Source: Nymphaea colorata
Lineage: Eukaryota > Streptophyta > Magnoliopsida > Nymphaeales > Nymphaeaceae
Assembly (NCBI RefSeq): GCF_008831285.2
Contig: NC_045146.1
Span: forward strand, 13,571,149-13,635,148
DNA length: 64,000 nucleotides
Reading direction: 5' to 3'
Shown here: positions 26,301 through 43,200 of the stretch, piece after piece
How the letters are laid out: every line of letters starts with the position of its first letter
Numbering within the stretch: position 1 is the stretch's first letter
Position numbers and translations under genes: made by a program
The notes under the pieces: model-generated
Told to the model about the DNA's origin: nothing
The model's input: the letters and a program-made list of their open reading frames with translations, nothing else
The model's database searches: none

Positions 26301-29300
26301 TTTGGTGAAACATATCCAAAACGATCATCTTTTACGAAGTTTCACTATCAAACATGCTTTTCTGCTCTATTTACGTGGAGTTTTTTGTCACCATATACCG
26401 CAACTTTTAACTCTTTATTTTCATCATTCGACCTTGTTTGGCCTATTCCTGCTCCTCAAGAATGCACGCTTTTAAAAAGACAACTACGAGGAAATGCGTC
26501 CAGATAAAGTTCTCTCTGACATCTTAACTCTTTGGTAGTTGTCTACATTGGCGCCTTCTGGGTAGTCAAGCTTAGTCAAGGGACAGAAGAAAAAGCTGTG
26601 TATGGTGAAAAGTCATGTCCCCTTCTCGGTTTCCATGGCGCTATGTCTTATAACATTAGAACAGGGAGGGTTTTGGCCCTTGATATGGACTTGGCTCTAT
26701 TTAGGGAACATTCATTCATGTGTCGGTGGCGTAAATGAGCAAGCTTGTAAACGACAAAAAGGAAAAAGTTTTTTTTTTTTTTCTTTTGGTTTAGTTGGAG
26801 CTAGGTAAAATCCTAATCGATTGTGGGGGGAAGATCTGTATCTTGGGCTATCCAAATAGTAAAATATTTCTCCTTCAACTTGAGAGTTTCAAATCTGTTT
26901 TTTTTTTTGTCAATCTAATTAATGATTTTTAGGATGTGTTTGAGAGTTCCAAAAATGTACTTAGTTCGCCTTGTGGAGCCTATTTCAAATATGTACTGAG
27001 AATCCTGAGATGCCCAGCCTCGTTTCTCTCAAAACAAACTAAAATTGGTGCCGCCCCGGAGAGTGGGACAGGAGAGAGGTCTCCGAGGCACCACATCTAT
27101 ATGCCATGACATGTGTAAGATAATTTGTCTCATCACTCTTCCTTGTGAAAATTTGCTGTGAGGGGCCATAATCTGGCAATATGAATGAATCACTTGTTCT
27201 TGTTGTATAAATTTGCCGGTGATTCTAGTGTGATTCTAGTGTTTTATGAATCTTTTTCGATTTTTAATAAGATTACTGAAACACTCACAAGGTGTCCTTA
27301 CAACAACAAAAAAGGAATTATAGTCTCATTTTGAACAAGCGAGACCATAACTTCTCTTCTTTTTTTAGTCTGTATCCTTGTTAGGTGGGGGATGGGAAGT
27401 TTTACTTTCAGACGTAAATTTTTTATTTACAAGCTTAAGAATATAGAGGTGTTTAGTTTAGTATCATAAATGTTGAAACTTGGGTAACTTGAGCAAAATC
27501 ATGATACATATCACCTTCTCAATTAATGTCCGAAGCCATCTTAAAGGATATCAAATCTTAACTCGGACCAGCTGCCATTTATGGGGTTGCACATGAATTG
27601 AAGTTTGAACACAACTCAACCTCATATTCACATGTGGAAATGTCAAACAAATTCTCCTTTCATTTTGTGTTTACAAGGTTCTTCATTGTTCCATACATGG
27701 GCATTGTTGACATTTCATGTTCCAAACATATACTGTCATAAATTTAATGCAATAAGAGAGAGAGAGAGAGGGAGGGAGCAGTTGCTCATTCTCATCTTTA
27801 TGTGAGGGAGAGAAGTATTAATGGGTAAGTAAATTAAGTGGGTGATGTTACAGTTAAGGGAGAGCGCTTTTTTTAAGATTTGAACGATTAATTAAGGGTG
27901 GGCAATGGGCCGGATGATGAACAGATGCTCATCCTCATCTCTCACTCTCAACTCGTTTTCACTCAATCTACTACGTCCTCAGCCGAATCTCCGTCCCTTG
28001 ATTGCCTCCCCAGTCTGAACTCAAGTCCCCTCATCCACTAACTTAACCCACCAACTTGCACGTGCTCTCTTATCTGCTTCCTCTTTCGCTTCACACACAA
28101 AGAAGGCGACAGCACGCACGCCCACACACACCTTCTCTTTCCAAAGAACTCGAGCCGCCATTGCCAAAGACAAGAAAAGGTAGAAAAATTACCAGAATCG
28201 AATAGAAAAACATAAAAAACCATGAGAAAGAAAAATGTCAAACAGACGTTCGGGATCAGAAATGGAAAAGCATTGAGAAATAGAGAGAAGAGTGATTACC
28301 ATGCACCACCCCAATGTAAACATTTTATGGTGGAATTCAAGATCGATATAACTTGAAAGTTTAGATATACACGCTTACTCTCTAGAATAGTTAGCGTCTT
28401 TCAATTCGAAAGTCTCTCCCTGCCAATTGCAGTGTTGCGATAAGGCATGTACAAGGGCTTCTGATTGTCTGCGTAACATCGCCGGCGGGCGATTGTCCAG
28501 ACCTAGCAGTAAATATTAAACTCCACTCACAAGTTCCAGTCCTGTCAATTATTTTTCTCTTGCATTAAAAACCTACTAACAGAGAAATCCCGGCAGAATT
28601 TTCCAACTGCTATGATATCTAAGGCATCATGTGCTCATTGAGATGCCAACGTGATAATTAGAAGATGGTCTTATTTGATACTGCAATAACATCAAGACTT
28701 TTAAATTAATTAAGCAAATGGTGACGCTCTCAATAGTTTCATGGGAAGATCTAGGATTTCATTCATTTAATTATTTGCTCTTACACGAGCCCATGCATGA
28801 ACCTATCAATGTCTAGGGCCACGGTCACTAAGGCATTAGGCATACGGTTAAATTGTTTATATATACATATATATATATATATAGCTACTAGATTCTTCTG
28901 TATGAAACTTTGATGGGGATCATTAGACCAACTACTCTAAAGAGATCAGATACTGAAGATTAATAAAGAGACAGAAGATTTTATTTAAGAAAATTCATTT
29001 CTCTCTCTCTCTCTCCCCCCTCTATAATATATATATATATGACACATAACGCGAGAATATATATTCAAACTCTTGACTTCATCCAACTTGAAGAAGGTCT
29101 TAAAAATTTCAGGTGGAAGAAGGAGGCTCAAGTGGGATAGGGTTGGTACCGATCAGTCAGATCGACGATGATTTTGTTCGTGTATGTAAATGCATGTGGA
29201 AGGGTTGCTCGGAGATGCCCGGCTCAAGTGGAAGATCAAGTTGAGGCAAAGGTTGTAGCAGGAATGACGCCAACAACGATGCACCATGGAAGATGATGGA

Positions 29301-29763
29301 GCGATCTCACTCCATTGGACCACAAATAATGGAGTAATCAACAGACCCACAAAAGGTGTTAGATTTTGTGCTATTATTTTATCGCCATTTGGGCCTCCTA
29401 ATTTATTGTTCGGCTCCTCGCTAAGTTAAATGGTCCAGGCCTTTGCCACCCTATAACACACAATGGCCCTTGTTTTCCGTGTTTTTGCAAATGGATTCAT
29501 ATCTTTTACGTTATCCGCCTGTGCACCGCTCTTGTTGAATTAACTGCGGTTTACTGCCTTTGTGAGTGGCCGAGAATAAGGAAAAAAAGGTTATTGTAGT
29601 TTATTTAGTGATGAAAATTATTTCTATCATACATATCTATCGATCATGATGGATTGGATGACTCTCATGAGTAAGTTATATGACTCTGAATAGTTAAAGT
29701 CACCATTCAATTTTTTTATATATACACATGTCTATGTCTTTGCTACTCGAAGTGCAAATCTTA

Positions 29764-29823
29764 CATACACTCTTAGACATTATAAAGTTACTTCATACAC
29801 TCTTAGACATTATAAAGTTACTT
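29764..29823. repeat. Perfect 30-bp tandem duplication
   Basis: The unit starting CATACACTCTTAGACATTAT is repeated exactly, at 29764-29793 and 29794-29823. It looks recent, since there is no mismatch. Confidence 0.95.
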
Positions 29824-29982
29824 TTCAGATCAGTATGATGTTAACAACCCACCATCCGAAGCCTCCCCTCTCCACCCCACCTCAAGTCCACCTATTTTTC
29901 AGGTTATATAAAGCAGAGTCTTCACGTTCTGCCTATGCATGGCATGTTTTGCAGAATAACATTCCTTAACAAGGAAAAAAAA

Positions 29983-29985
<3 letters not shown>

Positions 29986-30012
<27 letters not shown>
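29986..30012. repeat. (AT)n microsatellite
   Basis: Pure AT dinucleotide run in spacer. Confidence 0.9.
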
Positions 30013-30013
<1 letters not shown>

Positions 30014-30734
30014 TCTTGCTGCATTTAGTTTAGTATGAAATTTATCAGAAGTGGTCTGAAAGATATATCCAGTGCATGAACAAATAAATACCTGAAACAA
30101 ACAAGAAGTCTCAACCCTGCCATTTTCTGTTAGAACTCCAACTCAAATTAGTGTTCAAGTTTTCCATGGTAGAAGGAAGGGTAGGGGCTAGGAATTTTTT
30201 ATCGCAAGGGCTGAACTATAATTTCAAAAGTTTAACATGCACTAAAATATAATTTAAATTTTTTTTTATAGGTCAAATTAAAGTTTTTAAAATTTATAAG
30301 TAAAAAATTAAACTTTTTAAGGCATACGACGTCGAATGCCATTGCATGCATGAAACATTTCTTTGTGATAAAGTGGAAGGAGAATATTATCCTATTTGTA
30401 TAGAATAGGAATAAATGTACGTGAATCTATGACACATTTGAAAGAACTCAACGTACGCGAGAAGCGTTCCCAAGATTAATCTATCATTTAAGGCTCTGTA
30501 ATTGGCGAGTCAGAACATGAGCTGCAATTATCATAGTGGGGATATGTTGAACAGTGAAATGCCAACGTTCCGCATTCTTACATCATATTTTTCATCGTAA
30601 TAGATAGTTGAGAGAAAAATATGATGAGTATTTTCATCATCTACAATTAATTCACATATTTTTCTCAACTGTCAATCACAATAAATCAACTAGCTATTAT
30701 GAGTGAGTTGGTGACTCTGGGTAGCAAAGGTCAC

Positions 30735-30738
<4 letters not shown>

Positions 30739-30811
<73 letters not shown>
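30739..30811. repeat. Compound (CT)15(AT)21 microsatellite
   Basis: About 15 CT units pass directly into about 21 AT units. This is the longest simple repeat in the window. Confidence 0.95.
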
Positions 30812-30812
<1 letters not shown>

Positions 30813-32555
30813 CACACACCTATGCATTTTTAAGTCCTTCCACTTGTAGCATCATTTAAGTATTGACGGGTTAGTAGTTGAATATGATGATCATAGTCTT
30901 GTAATTAATTGCTTTCAGGAAAATGCACTTCTAAATGTGAGTTTAAAGTCATTGACATCATAAAATACAAAATATAATTACCAACCATATTTGGTTAATG
31001 GCTCAAGTTCAGCCAACTTAACTAATACAAATCAACAATTGAACTCTACCTTTGAGAATATAATATGGCTACAATCTTTTGTTTATCCTAAAGCAATTTG
31101 CAATTAATTAAATTAGCATCTATCGGCGATCCCGTTTTTGTGCTGTTTAAAATGAAGAAGACTAGGGAAAGATAGGGAAACTCCCCTCGCCCTCGCTTGG
31201 ACAGAACCAAATCGAACATTTTTCTTTTTCGTTCTATTCACCAAATTAAATCTTTCTTATGCTTTATGCCTTTTCTTTTTAAGCGATCAATGCGAAAGGG
31301 AAAACCCCCGGAATCCATCTTAGCATCAATAACATCAATAAAACTCTCAAGTATGAGTATCCTTTTCAAATTATGGGTTGTTAACATCCTGTTAACTGGA
31401 AATATTTTTTTTAATAAGACAAGTTTTTGCTAATTAATTACCCATCTTTCTTGAATGCAAATCACTAGTTAATGTTGTCAGAATCAATTCCAGTCAACCC
31501 AAAATTAAGGTTGTGTTTGTTTCACTGCAGATCTAGATCTGTAGTGATTGAGATCTCATGCTCTTAGGTTCATAGACTAAGGTCAGACCTCTCCCTCATC
31601 CGACCTTAAATCTATGATTTTTCACATCTAGCATGGATTAAAAAAAAAACCATGCTGCATTGCATTTAAACTGAGGATCTCCCAAAATCTATGCTACTTT
31701 ATAAACTGAGGATCTCCCAAATATACCGTTTTATGCAGACTCATATCTAAAATCCAAAACTATCAATGAAAACCGAATTCATTCGTGCTCAGATTTGTGA
31801 GGGTTTAAAATTGGTTGGTTTTCAGTAGTTTTGGCCGACCAAAGTTGATTTTTTTTCTCATTTTTCGAACGCCAACCTGCTTGGGATGATTGCGCCCAAA
31901 GAATTTATTCACAGAAATCGTACCATACAAAAAGAGAATAGCCAAAGGCGCCACAGACAAAGATCGAAACAATCCGCATGGACGGAACTCTCAAGGAGAC
32001 ATGGTCCCGTGGAAGAACAGAGATTATCAAAGCACCACCCTCTTAACCTTTTCTTCAGTCCATCTTCACGCCAATTACTTTTCAAGTTTCGAAAAGTTCA
32101 TTTCTTAATGGATTCCCAGCCACCATCGATCGACTTTGTTCAATCCCCATTTCTGAATCCAACGAATTGTGATCAGAAACCGATTCTAGCAGCACTGATT
32201 CTCAAATCTCAACACAATCTTGTGCTCGAAAACAGATGCTCTCTGTGACCACTAAAGATCATTACAGCACAGAAGAAGGTCATGAAGAAAATGCAGACAG
32301 GTCCTCGATTCAAATACCAAGTTAGCAAGAATGGCCTCATATGTTGCAGGAAATGATTTTTTTTCACAAAGAAGAAGTTATAATTGTTTACCATGAATGC
32401 CCTTACCGTGCAGTGGGCCGTACCGGGTGAAAACCTGGTGAGGAAAGGGCAAGTGGTCAAAACTGTAAAAAAATCCATGCATGATCTTCTTGTCGGTATG
32501 TTTGCTGTTAGGCGAACCCACCACTGTGTTTTTTGATAACATCAGTCCTGTCCTC

Positions 32556-32563
32556 TATAAATA
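32556..32563 (+). promoter_or_regulatory. Candidate TATA box of the cytokinin dehydrogenase gene
   Basis: TATAAATA within CCTCTATAAATAAG, the best TATA match upstream of the ATG at 33366. A start about 30 bp downstream would give a leader of about 775 nt that opens with a CT-rich tract (32615-32640). A weaker alternative (GTATATACGG near 32977) would shorten the leader to about 360 nt. Confidence 0.5.
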
Positions 32564-32731
32564 AGACCCAGTTGGACTTCCCATCGGCTTTTCCTTGTCT
32601 CTGTACAAATTCCGTCTCCTCCTCTCTCTCTCTCTCTCTTTCAATTTCTCCCATCTTGAGATCTCTCTTTCTCGGCCTTCCACCTTCGCTTTACCCTGCC
32701 TCTCCTCTTCTTATTGTGGCCCCTCCCCTTT

Positions 32732-33312
32732 ATGTCTTCTCTCCCTTGCTCTCTCCAAGCAATCGGGTTCTCTTATTTGCTTCTTCTGTGAGCCTGAACG
32801 ATGTCAAGAGAACAATTAGCGTAGACTGAAGAGAGATTGGAGGAGCAAAGGATCGTGTGTTGTGTTTTATTCCTTTTTGTATTTCTTAACCAAAAATTTG
32901 AAAAGAAAGAAATGGAAGTTTATTTAGAGTCTATATTTCTTTTGGTGATCTACTGAAACGCTCTTTTTCCCATTAGTATATACGGAGAGCGGTCTGTCTG
33001 GTGGCGTTTCCTTTAGCGGTTTCACTGTTATAATTACTACTTTGTTATTTTGTACTCTTTCTGAGAAAGTAGACTCGATCTCCTTTGTGTTATTGTAGTT
33101 TTTTTGCTGTGAAACCTTTCTTCTCCTATATTTTCTGAAACACGAGCTTGGTTCTGCAATCTGAAGCCTCCATCTAAGGAAAATATTTGGTACCTTGTAT
33201 AACTCATTGGAAAATTGGTTGTTTTCCTTGTTCCTGTTTCGACCATTTCTTCTTGTTGAAACTCACTGCTGCTCGTATGGGCCTCTTTGTTCCTGAGGTT
33301 TCTTTTTCATAA
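32732..33312 (+). promoter_or_regulatory. Upstream ORFs in the presumed CKX leader
   Basis: If the leader is unspliced it contains at least four short ATG frames: 32732-32791 (19 residues), 32801-32824 (7), 32912-32956 (14) and 33277-33312 (11). Such uORFs often lower translation of the main frame. A leader intron or a closer transcription start would remove some of them. Confidence 0.4.
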
Positions 33313-33365
33313 GAAGAAAAAGGTCGCATTAGCCTCTGCAATTCGAGCTCTTTTAGTGGGTAGCC

Positions 33366-37708
<4,343 letters not shown>

Positions 37709-40700
37709 TGACAGCTGCATAGATCAGACTGAAAAGAATATGATGGTGGTGGTAAACACATCTGGGGAGGAGATTTGAGAGGAAATTAGGTAGGGAAGAG
37801 GAGAGCTGGGAAATCCTCGTACTTGTTCTTGGAATTTTTTGAGGGGTTTTGGGGCGTCATCTTTTTTTATCTTTATTTTTGTTTATTTTTTTCATTTCTT
37901 TTCCTTGTATCGATTGTTGGGTCCAAGGGATCCTGCAGAGAAGCTGTCTTCTTTCCTTTTTTCCCCCTCTTTTTTGCATTTATCCCGAACAGTAACAGCA
38001 GAGGGAGAGGACATTTTTGGGCACTATCGTGGTTGTGTGTAGGGTTGTTGGTTGGTCCAGAGCCAGAGGGAGAGCGGTGGAGAAGAGGTGAAGAAATTAA
38101 TTGTTTCTTCTCTCTCTCTTCTCCCCTTTCTTTGTGTGTCGCTCTTCCTTGTTCTCTAATGGCTTGTGGCTTTTCATCTGAGCGTCATACGGAAGGCCCG
38201 TGAGAGATTTTTCATATTTGATTGTGTACAGAAAGTGCGAAATTCGAATCTACCTCTCTCGTGGCTTTGATTAGAAGAAGATTTTATTCTTTTGCTTTTT
38301 CTTCCTTTTTTTTCTTTCTTGTAGCCTTCATGACCCCCTCCTTCTCTCTCACTCACATGCACACATTTTGGAGTATTCTTTTTCTCGTCTTCTTCTTTTT
38401 TATCTTTTTCTCATCTTGGTCGATGCATTCTCTGCGTTCCCGACGTTGGCTGCCCTTACATGCTTTTGATGGAAAACGACCTCCCCCTAAAGATATGCTG
38501 TTGCTTTTCTGCTTTTGTTTCTACTGGTTGAGGAGGCTCAGTGTTTCTTACTGGGGAGATGTCCTCTGCCTGTTGCACGGTCCTTTTTGTGTTTCGGGTC
38601 TGGTCTGGCCTTTCTGATTGGACCCTTTTTGCTCCCACAGCTGTTGGTCTTGATGCAGCAGTATTGTGACTTGGAAGTTTTTGAATTCCCGTCACTCTTT
38701 CTTCCTTTTCTCACTGATCCAATACTTTTGTATTTCTTCACGGCCTTTGTAAAGAAATAAGCTGGTAAACATCAGTATGCATGTTGCTAGACACTCTTGG
38801 CTTGGAGCTTCCATGGGCTAGGTTATCCAGGAGATTCAAGTTTCAGTTTGGACCATGGTTGGCTGACTGCCACCAAGTGAAGTCAAGTAACTTGGTCTAC
38901 ATTGAGAAGGCCAACTGCACTGTTGCACAGGAAAAGCGCCATTTCATTGTTTTACTGAAGATGCAGTTATGGAGTTCAGGTCTGGCCTATTGCCCACACA
39001 GTCCAATAAAACATCCATTGTTAAGCTACATATTAGTTTGCCTATTTATACATAAAATGCTCATCAAATATATGGTAAATGGCCCCCAGCCAAATATGTC
39101 TGGTTCCGCCACTGAGGGTGGCTAATACAGGCCTATTTGTATAAAGTCGTGTCGTCCTCTGCTTGGTCCTGTCAAAAAATAACGCCGGTTCAGGAAGCAG
39201 TTTCTAACTCTGCTTAGCCCTGTTTCCTTTGGCTACTCAACTGAGTTGTAATATAAGGTGGCGGGATATTACTTCTATTTCTTAACCGAAGGATTAATAT
39301 GGATCTTTGACAGAAATTGGTTTGTGTTCCCTGTTATGGTTGAACATACGAGACTACCCTTCAACGGATTTCCTTGTGCACCTTTAAAAAGTGGTTTGCA
39401 ATTCTGAAATGACAGCAAGGAATGAAAGCTCTGGTAACTTTGTCATCGTAAATTGACAAGCTCGGATCCAAAAAGTACTCTTATCTGATGCTGAAGGTTG
39501 TAGACTTGAGTTAAACACCATACAAAGAACACGCATAGCCTCCCAAAATAACAGAGGATGACAATCTCCATGAATCTCATATTACAGCCGAGCAAGAGAG
39601 GGAGATGAACGTGGGGAGAAGGGAAAACTATTGCAGTTCATGGAGAGGACAATCAATTAATTGTCCATCTGATGCACTCTGGCCCCAGTCTATGCTCTTT
39701 AATTTAGCAGATGCAGTAGCTGAGATATGTGTAGGCTGGTCTGGGCCACTGGCCCACTGACCACACCATCCCGTGAACTTTTAGTGTGACAAAGCTGAAC
39801 CTGGTCCAGCCACATGCGGTGCCCACACTATACCTGGGTCAGTGTCCTGCAGGCACCCAACCCACTAAGCCCAGACACAGGGGTCAGTTCTCCTCACCTC
39901 AAACTTTCTGGCTCTGCCATTAAACAGACGCTGAAAAATGACATTTTCTGCAGCGACTTTGTGGAGAAGTTTTACCTGTTAGTGTCATCGTTGAGAGTAG
40001 TGCGTGTGCAGCAGCCAAGTTACTTCTGTTGAGGAAGAGAAATATGCTTTGCTGAGGGCCAGCACCATAAGGATGAAGCTTGCTTTGATGTGATGAGGTG
40101 GAACTTTGCAATTTTTTCAGGAAATCTGAGTGCATGTTAAGGTGAGGAAATCTGAAAGCGCGTAGCGGTGAGAATACTATTGGAGTGTGGAGCCAAATCC
40201 GTTGTATGTGTTACATTTTTGTGAATTCAAGTGAAAGGGTTAGTAATATAAAACCTTTGGAAAGGATCTGTAAGGTCCTCTCTGACTGGAAGTCCGTGAG
40301 GGACATGCGCAAGTATGTAGTACGAAAGCACTTGTTGAATGGAGTGAAGCAAAAGCAGAACACTACAGTCATGTTCAAGAGTTGGGGTCTTGATTTTTAT
40401 TTTGTCCAAGATAATGTGGCAGAAAATCATTGTTCATGATGTGCCGGAAAGATTCTTCCAAGTTCTATACTTTTCCTGATGATCAGATTGAAGACCCTTT
40501 TCCTTTCGACGGATATCAGATTGAAGACCTTATAAGTCTTCGTCGTCTGTTAGATTTGAGGGACTAAGAGACAAGCCCATTTACCCGCTACTCAGGCCAT
40601 TGAGCTTGGGATGTACAATCAAGGGATATGAAAAAAGTCATCATACCCAAGTTCAAAAGGAGATGACGATGATAGTCCATGTGCATCCAAGTAAGAATAA

Positions 40701-41114
40701 AACCAAATGTAAGTTGGTATACAATATATAAGGATATAACTGAAGATTACTCCAAGGTCGGATCTACCAGGATCGTCATCACTCTAATGAAGAATTATCT
40801 CCTAGTCATAAGGAAAGAGAACAGCAGCTGTGTATCTGAATCATTAATGGGACACCTTTGAAGTGCTTAATAGCATAAGGGAGTAAAAAGAATTACATTG
40901 AGAGCTGTGGACGTAGACTTCACCTCCTGCGAAACCACAGCAGGTACGTTGTACATCGGTACAGATTCAATTTTCTGTAAAAAGATTAAAGGAGGTGAAA
41001 AAGGCAACCGGTACAAATGAAACTTGTGAGTTGTGAAATCACAAATTACTAATGAGCACAATGTACACATTTTAAATTAACTATTACAAAATTTTCTCAT
41101 CTTTATGTCCACGT
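37709..41114. other. Spacer between CKX and PPR genes
   Basis: The first part, to about 38760, is T-rich, with the CKX 3' UTR presumably inside it. Open frames there are driven by TTC/TCT runs and look non-coding. The rest is ordinary AT-rich spacer, except for a possible PPR relic at 40185-40440. Confidence 0.55.
40185..40440 (+). pseudogene. Possible relic of a PPR E-domain
   Basis: The 84-codon frame contains SDWKSVRDMRKYVVRKHLLNG followed by DFYFVQDNVAENH. This is faintly like the E/E+ tail of PLS-class PPR proteins (W-x-VA-x-VRK-x-M-x-x-x-x-x-K, then a short strand and GDxSH). It lacks upstream repeats and lies on the strand opposite the intact PPR gene next door. The resemblance is weak and could be chance. 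Confidence 0.25.
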
Positions 41115-42749
41115 TTAGTATGTGAAATCCACATCAAGAATAAACTGGCTCTTGTCGACAACATATCCTAGGGACTTCAACTGCTTGTCCATTCCATACA
41201 ACAGCAATTCTACCTCCTTCATGAACGCGTGGGACTTGTCTCCTGCGACAAACTCAATAACTTCACCATCCACTTCAATTAAACTACATCCTGGAGTCTT
41301 TTTTACCTTCTTTTGTTCCATTCCCTTCCTTACTCTAGCCACATCCTCCCATCTTTGGGCAGCAGCATACATGTTAGAAAGAAGGACGTGAACACCACCA
41401 TGATCGATCCCCAACTCGCCGAGCTTCCTGGCCATCTGTTCTGCTAGCTCAACATCACCATGCATCTTAGCAGCACCAAGCAGTGCTCCCAGCACATAAG
41501 CGTCGGGCTTTACTGGCATGGTCTGGACGAGCGCCCTTGCATCTTCTAGCATCCCTGCCCGGCCGTAGAGATTGACCATACATCCATAATGCTCAATTCC
41601 AGGAGTAATGTTGAAAACACGAGTCATGTTCTCAAAGCATCGTCTACCATATTCCACCAAACCAACCTGCCCACATGCACTTAAGACACCTATAAAGCTC
41701 ACCTCGTTTGGTCTCACTCCATTTCTCTGCATCTCAAAAAACAGTTGAATTGCACGCTCGCCATGCCCATGCATTGCACAACCAGAAATCATCGACGTCC
41801 ATGCACACACATCTTTCTCAGGCATCTGAACAAAGACTTGATGGGCGATGTCTATATATCCACATTTGGCATAAACGTCAATCAAGGCCGTACCAACTGC
41901 GCAATCTAACTCCATTCCCTGCCTACCCACGTAACAATGGATCCATTTCCCTTGTTCCAGCGCCCCCACTTGTGCGCAAGCACACAATACACTCAGAATT
42001 GCCGCATAGTTCGGCCTCAGCCCAGCGAGCTGCATCTCGCGGAACATCTCTAGTGCTTCGTTTGCTAAACCAAGTTGCGTATAACTAGCGATCATGGCGC
42101 TCCATGAAACAGCATTCTTCTCTGGCATTTCATCAAACAAGACTCGCGCGGTTTCAATTCGTCCAGCTTTCGCGTAGCCATTAACAACAGCAGTCCAAGA
42201 AACAACATCTTTCTCGGGACTTTCATCAAACACTTGCCTCGCATCGTCCACAAGTCCAAGAACCACGTACGCGTGAATCAAGCCGTTCCGCACGAAATCA
42301 TAAGATGCCCACCCGAGCTTAACAATCTGACCATGGACGCACCTCCCTTCAACCAAACCGCGAATGCCTCCAACCGATCTAAGGAGGAAAGAGAAAGTGT
42401 AGTTGTTGGGGCGATCACCGCCGTCCACCATCTGCTTGTATAGAGACAGCCCCAAGACGGGTCGATCTTTCTCCACGCAGCCTCGCATCATGGTGTTCCA
42501 CATGAAGATGTTCGGATGATGGATCAGACGGAAGAGGGACAGGGCGTAGGCGAGGTCGCCGTTGGGGGAGATGGCAGAGAAGGCAATGAGCTTGCTGAGA
42601 GAAAACTTGTCGGAGGAGCGCCCGCTTGTAATGATGTGGGCATGGATCTGATACACATGGCGCATGGAGAGGAGGCATTCTTCAAGGAGGGAGAGCGTCT
42701 TCTTGCTGGCCTTGAGTCTCAGTCTTCCGTTCAGAGCATTGAGGAGCAT
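41115..42749 (-). CDS. PLS-class pentatricopeptide repeat protein, E/E+ subgroup, 544 aa
   Basis: Intronless frame from ATG at 42749 to the stop at 41115, typical of plant PPR genes. These proteins bind specific organellar RNAs, and the E subgroup usually takes part in C-to-U editing with a DYW deaminase partner. The start MLLNALNGRLRLKASKK could be a weak organelle presequence. The repeats follow the usual pattern: HHPNIFMWNTMMRGC, EKDVVSWTAVVNGYAKAGR, EKNAVSWSAMIASYTQLGL, EKDVCAWTSMISGCAMHGHG, ending GVRPNEVSFIGVLSACGQVG. The E motif (PDAYVLGALLGAAKMHGD) and the E+ region (TPGCSLIEVDGEVIEF, GDKSHAFMKEVE) follow. The frame stops at LDVD-FTY where DYW members continue. Downstream sequence in any frame does not look like a DYW domain. 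The RNA target cannot be read from the sequence here. Confidence 0.94.
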   Translation of the reverse strand: MLLNALNGRLRLKASKKTLSLLEECLLSMRHVYQIHAHIITSGRSSDKFSLSKLIAFSAISPNGDLAYALSLFRLIHHPNIFMWNTMMRGCVEKDRPVLGLSLYKQMVDGGDRPNNYTFSFLLRSVGGIRGLVEGRCVHGQIVKLGWASYDFVRNGLIHAYVVLGLVDDARQVFDESPEKDVVSWTAVVNGYAKAGRIETARVLFDEMPEKNAVSWSAMIASYTQLGLANEALEMFREMQLAGLRPNYAAILSVLCACAQVGALEQGKWIHCYVGRQGMELDCAVGTALIDVYAKCGYIDIAHQVFVQMPEKDVCAWTSMISGCAMHGHGERAIQLFFEMQRNGVRPNEVSFIGVLSACGQVGLVEYGRRCFENMTRVFNITPGIEHYGCMVNLYGRAGMLEDARALVQTMPVKPDAYVLGALLGAAKMHGDVELAEQMARKLGELGIDHGGVHVLLSNMYAAAQRWEDVARVRKGMEQKKVKKTPGCSLIEVDGEVIEFVAGDKSHAFMKEVELLLYGMDKQLKSLGYVVDKSQFILDVDFTY

Positions 42750-43200
42750 AGAAGTGTGACGTCCCTCCGAATCGACGGCGCGGACACTCCGCGATTACAA
42801 GCCACCAAAACAGTTCGGTCATGGCGGGAGCCATTGCGGATTCAAATCCAAAACAACTTAAATTTACGAAAAACGTAAATTGTGAAACGCGTTCAAGATT
42901 TTACCTATATATAAGAAACAATGGTCAGACCATGTCAAACTATCAATTATGAGTTCACTTACGTGAACATCTTGAGAGGCTGTATTCATAAGAAGAACCA
43001 ATTTACATGATAAAATTTTGATCTGGGATTAAGTCCAGTTTATATATCTAACTAAAACCAAACAAAAAGCATTCACTTTTACCAACTACGTGTTCAATTT
43101 TTACCTAAAATGTACCTTAATTATACCTAAAATTAAAAATATATAAAAACATCTTACGTTTTAAAATAAGTCAGAAAACAAGTAAAAGTCCGCAGAGGGC
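42750..43200. other. 5' flank of PPR gene
   Basis: AT-rich flank with no TATA box I would defend and no coding signal. Confidence 0.5.

Larger units (their letters stand above)
14012..32500. other. Long spacer, about 18 kb, with microsatellites and no supportable gene
   Basis: I read all frames and found only short, low-complexity or unrecognised open frames. The longest, on + at 16400-16915 (171 codons), has no family resemblance or splice context that I could defend. The stretch holds many AT, CT and CA simple repeats (near 19738, 20040, 20468, 21025, 22622, 23322, 24318, 28870, 29986 and 30739), a 13-bp hairpin at 16232-16269 and a 30-bp tandem duplication at 29764-29823. There are also fragments of a CCCC/GGGG-flanked AT-rich dispersed repeat near 14655-14850 and 30180-30330. 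I saw no tRNA and no known conserved microRNA sequence. Confidence 0.55.

Noticed and set aside
31886-32248. 120-codon ORF upstream of CKX
   Set aside because: No domain. It is probably part of promoter DNA, upstream of the TATA box.
38222-38760. Long overlapping + and - ORFs downstream of CKX
   Set aside because: Open because of T-rich runs (phenylalanine/leucine strings), and no protein family is seen.
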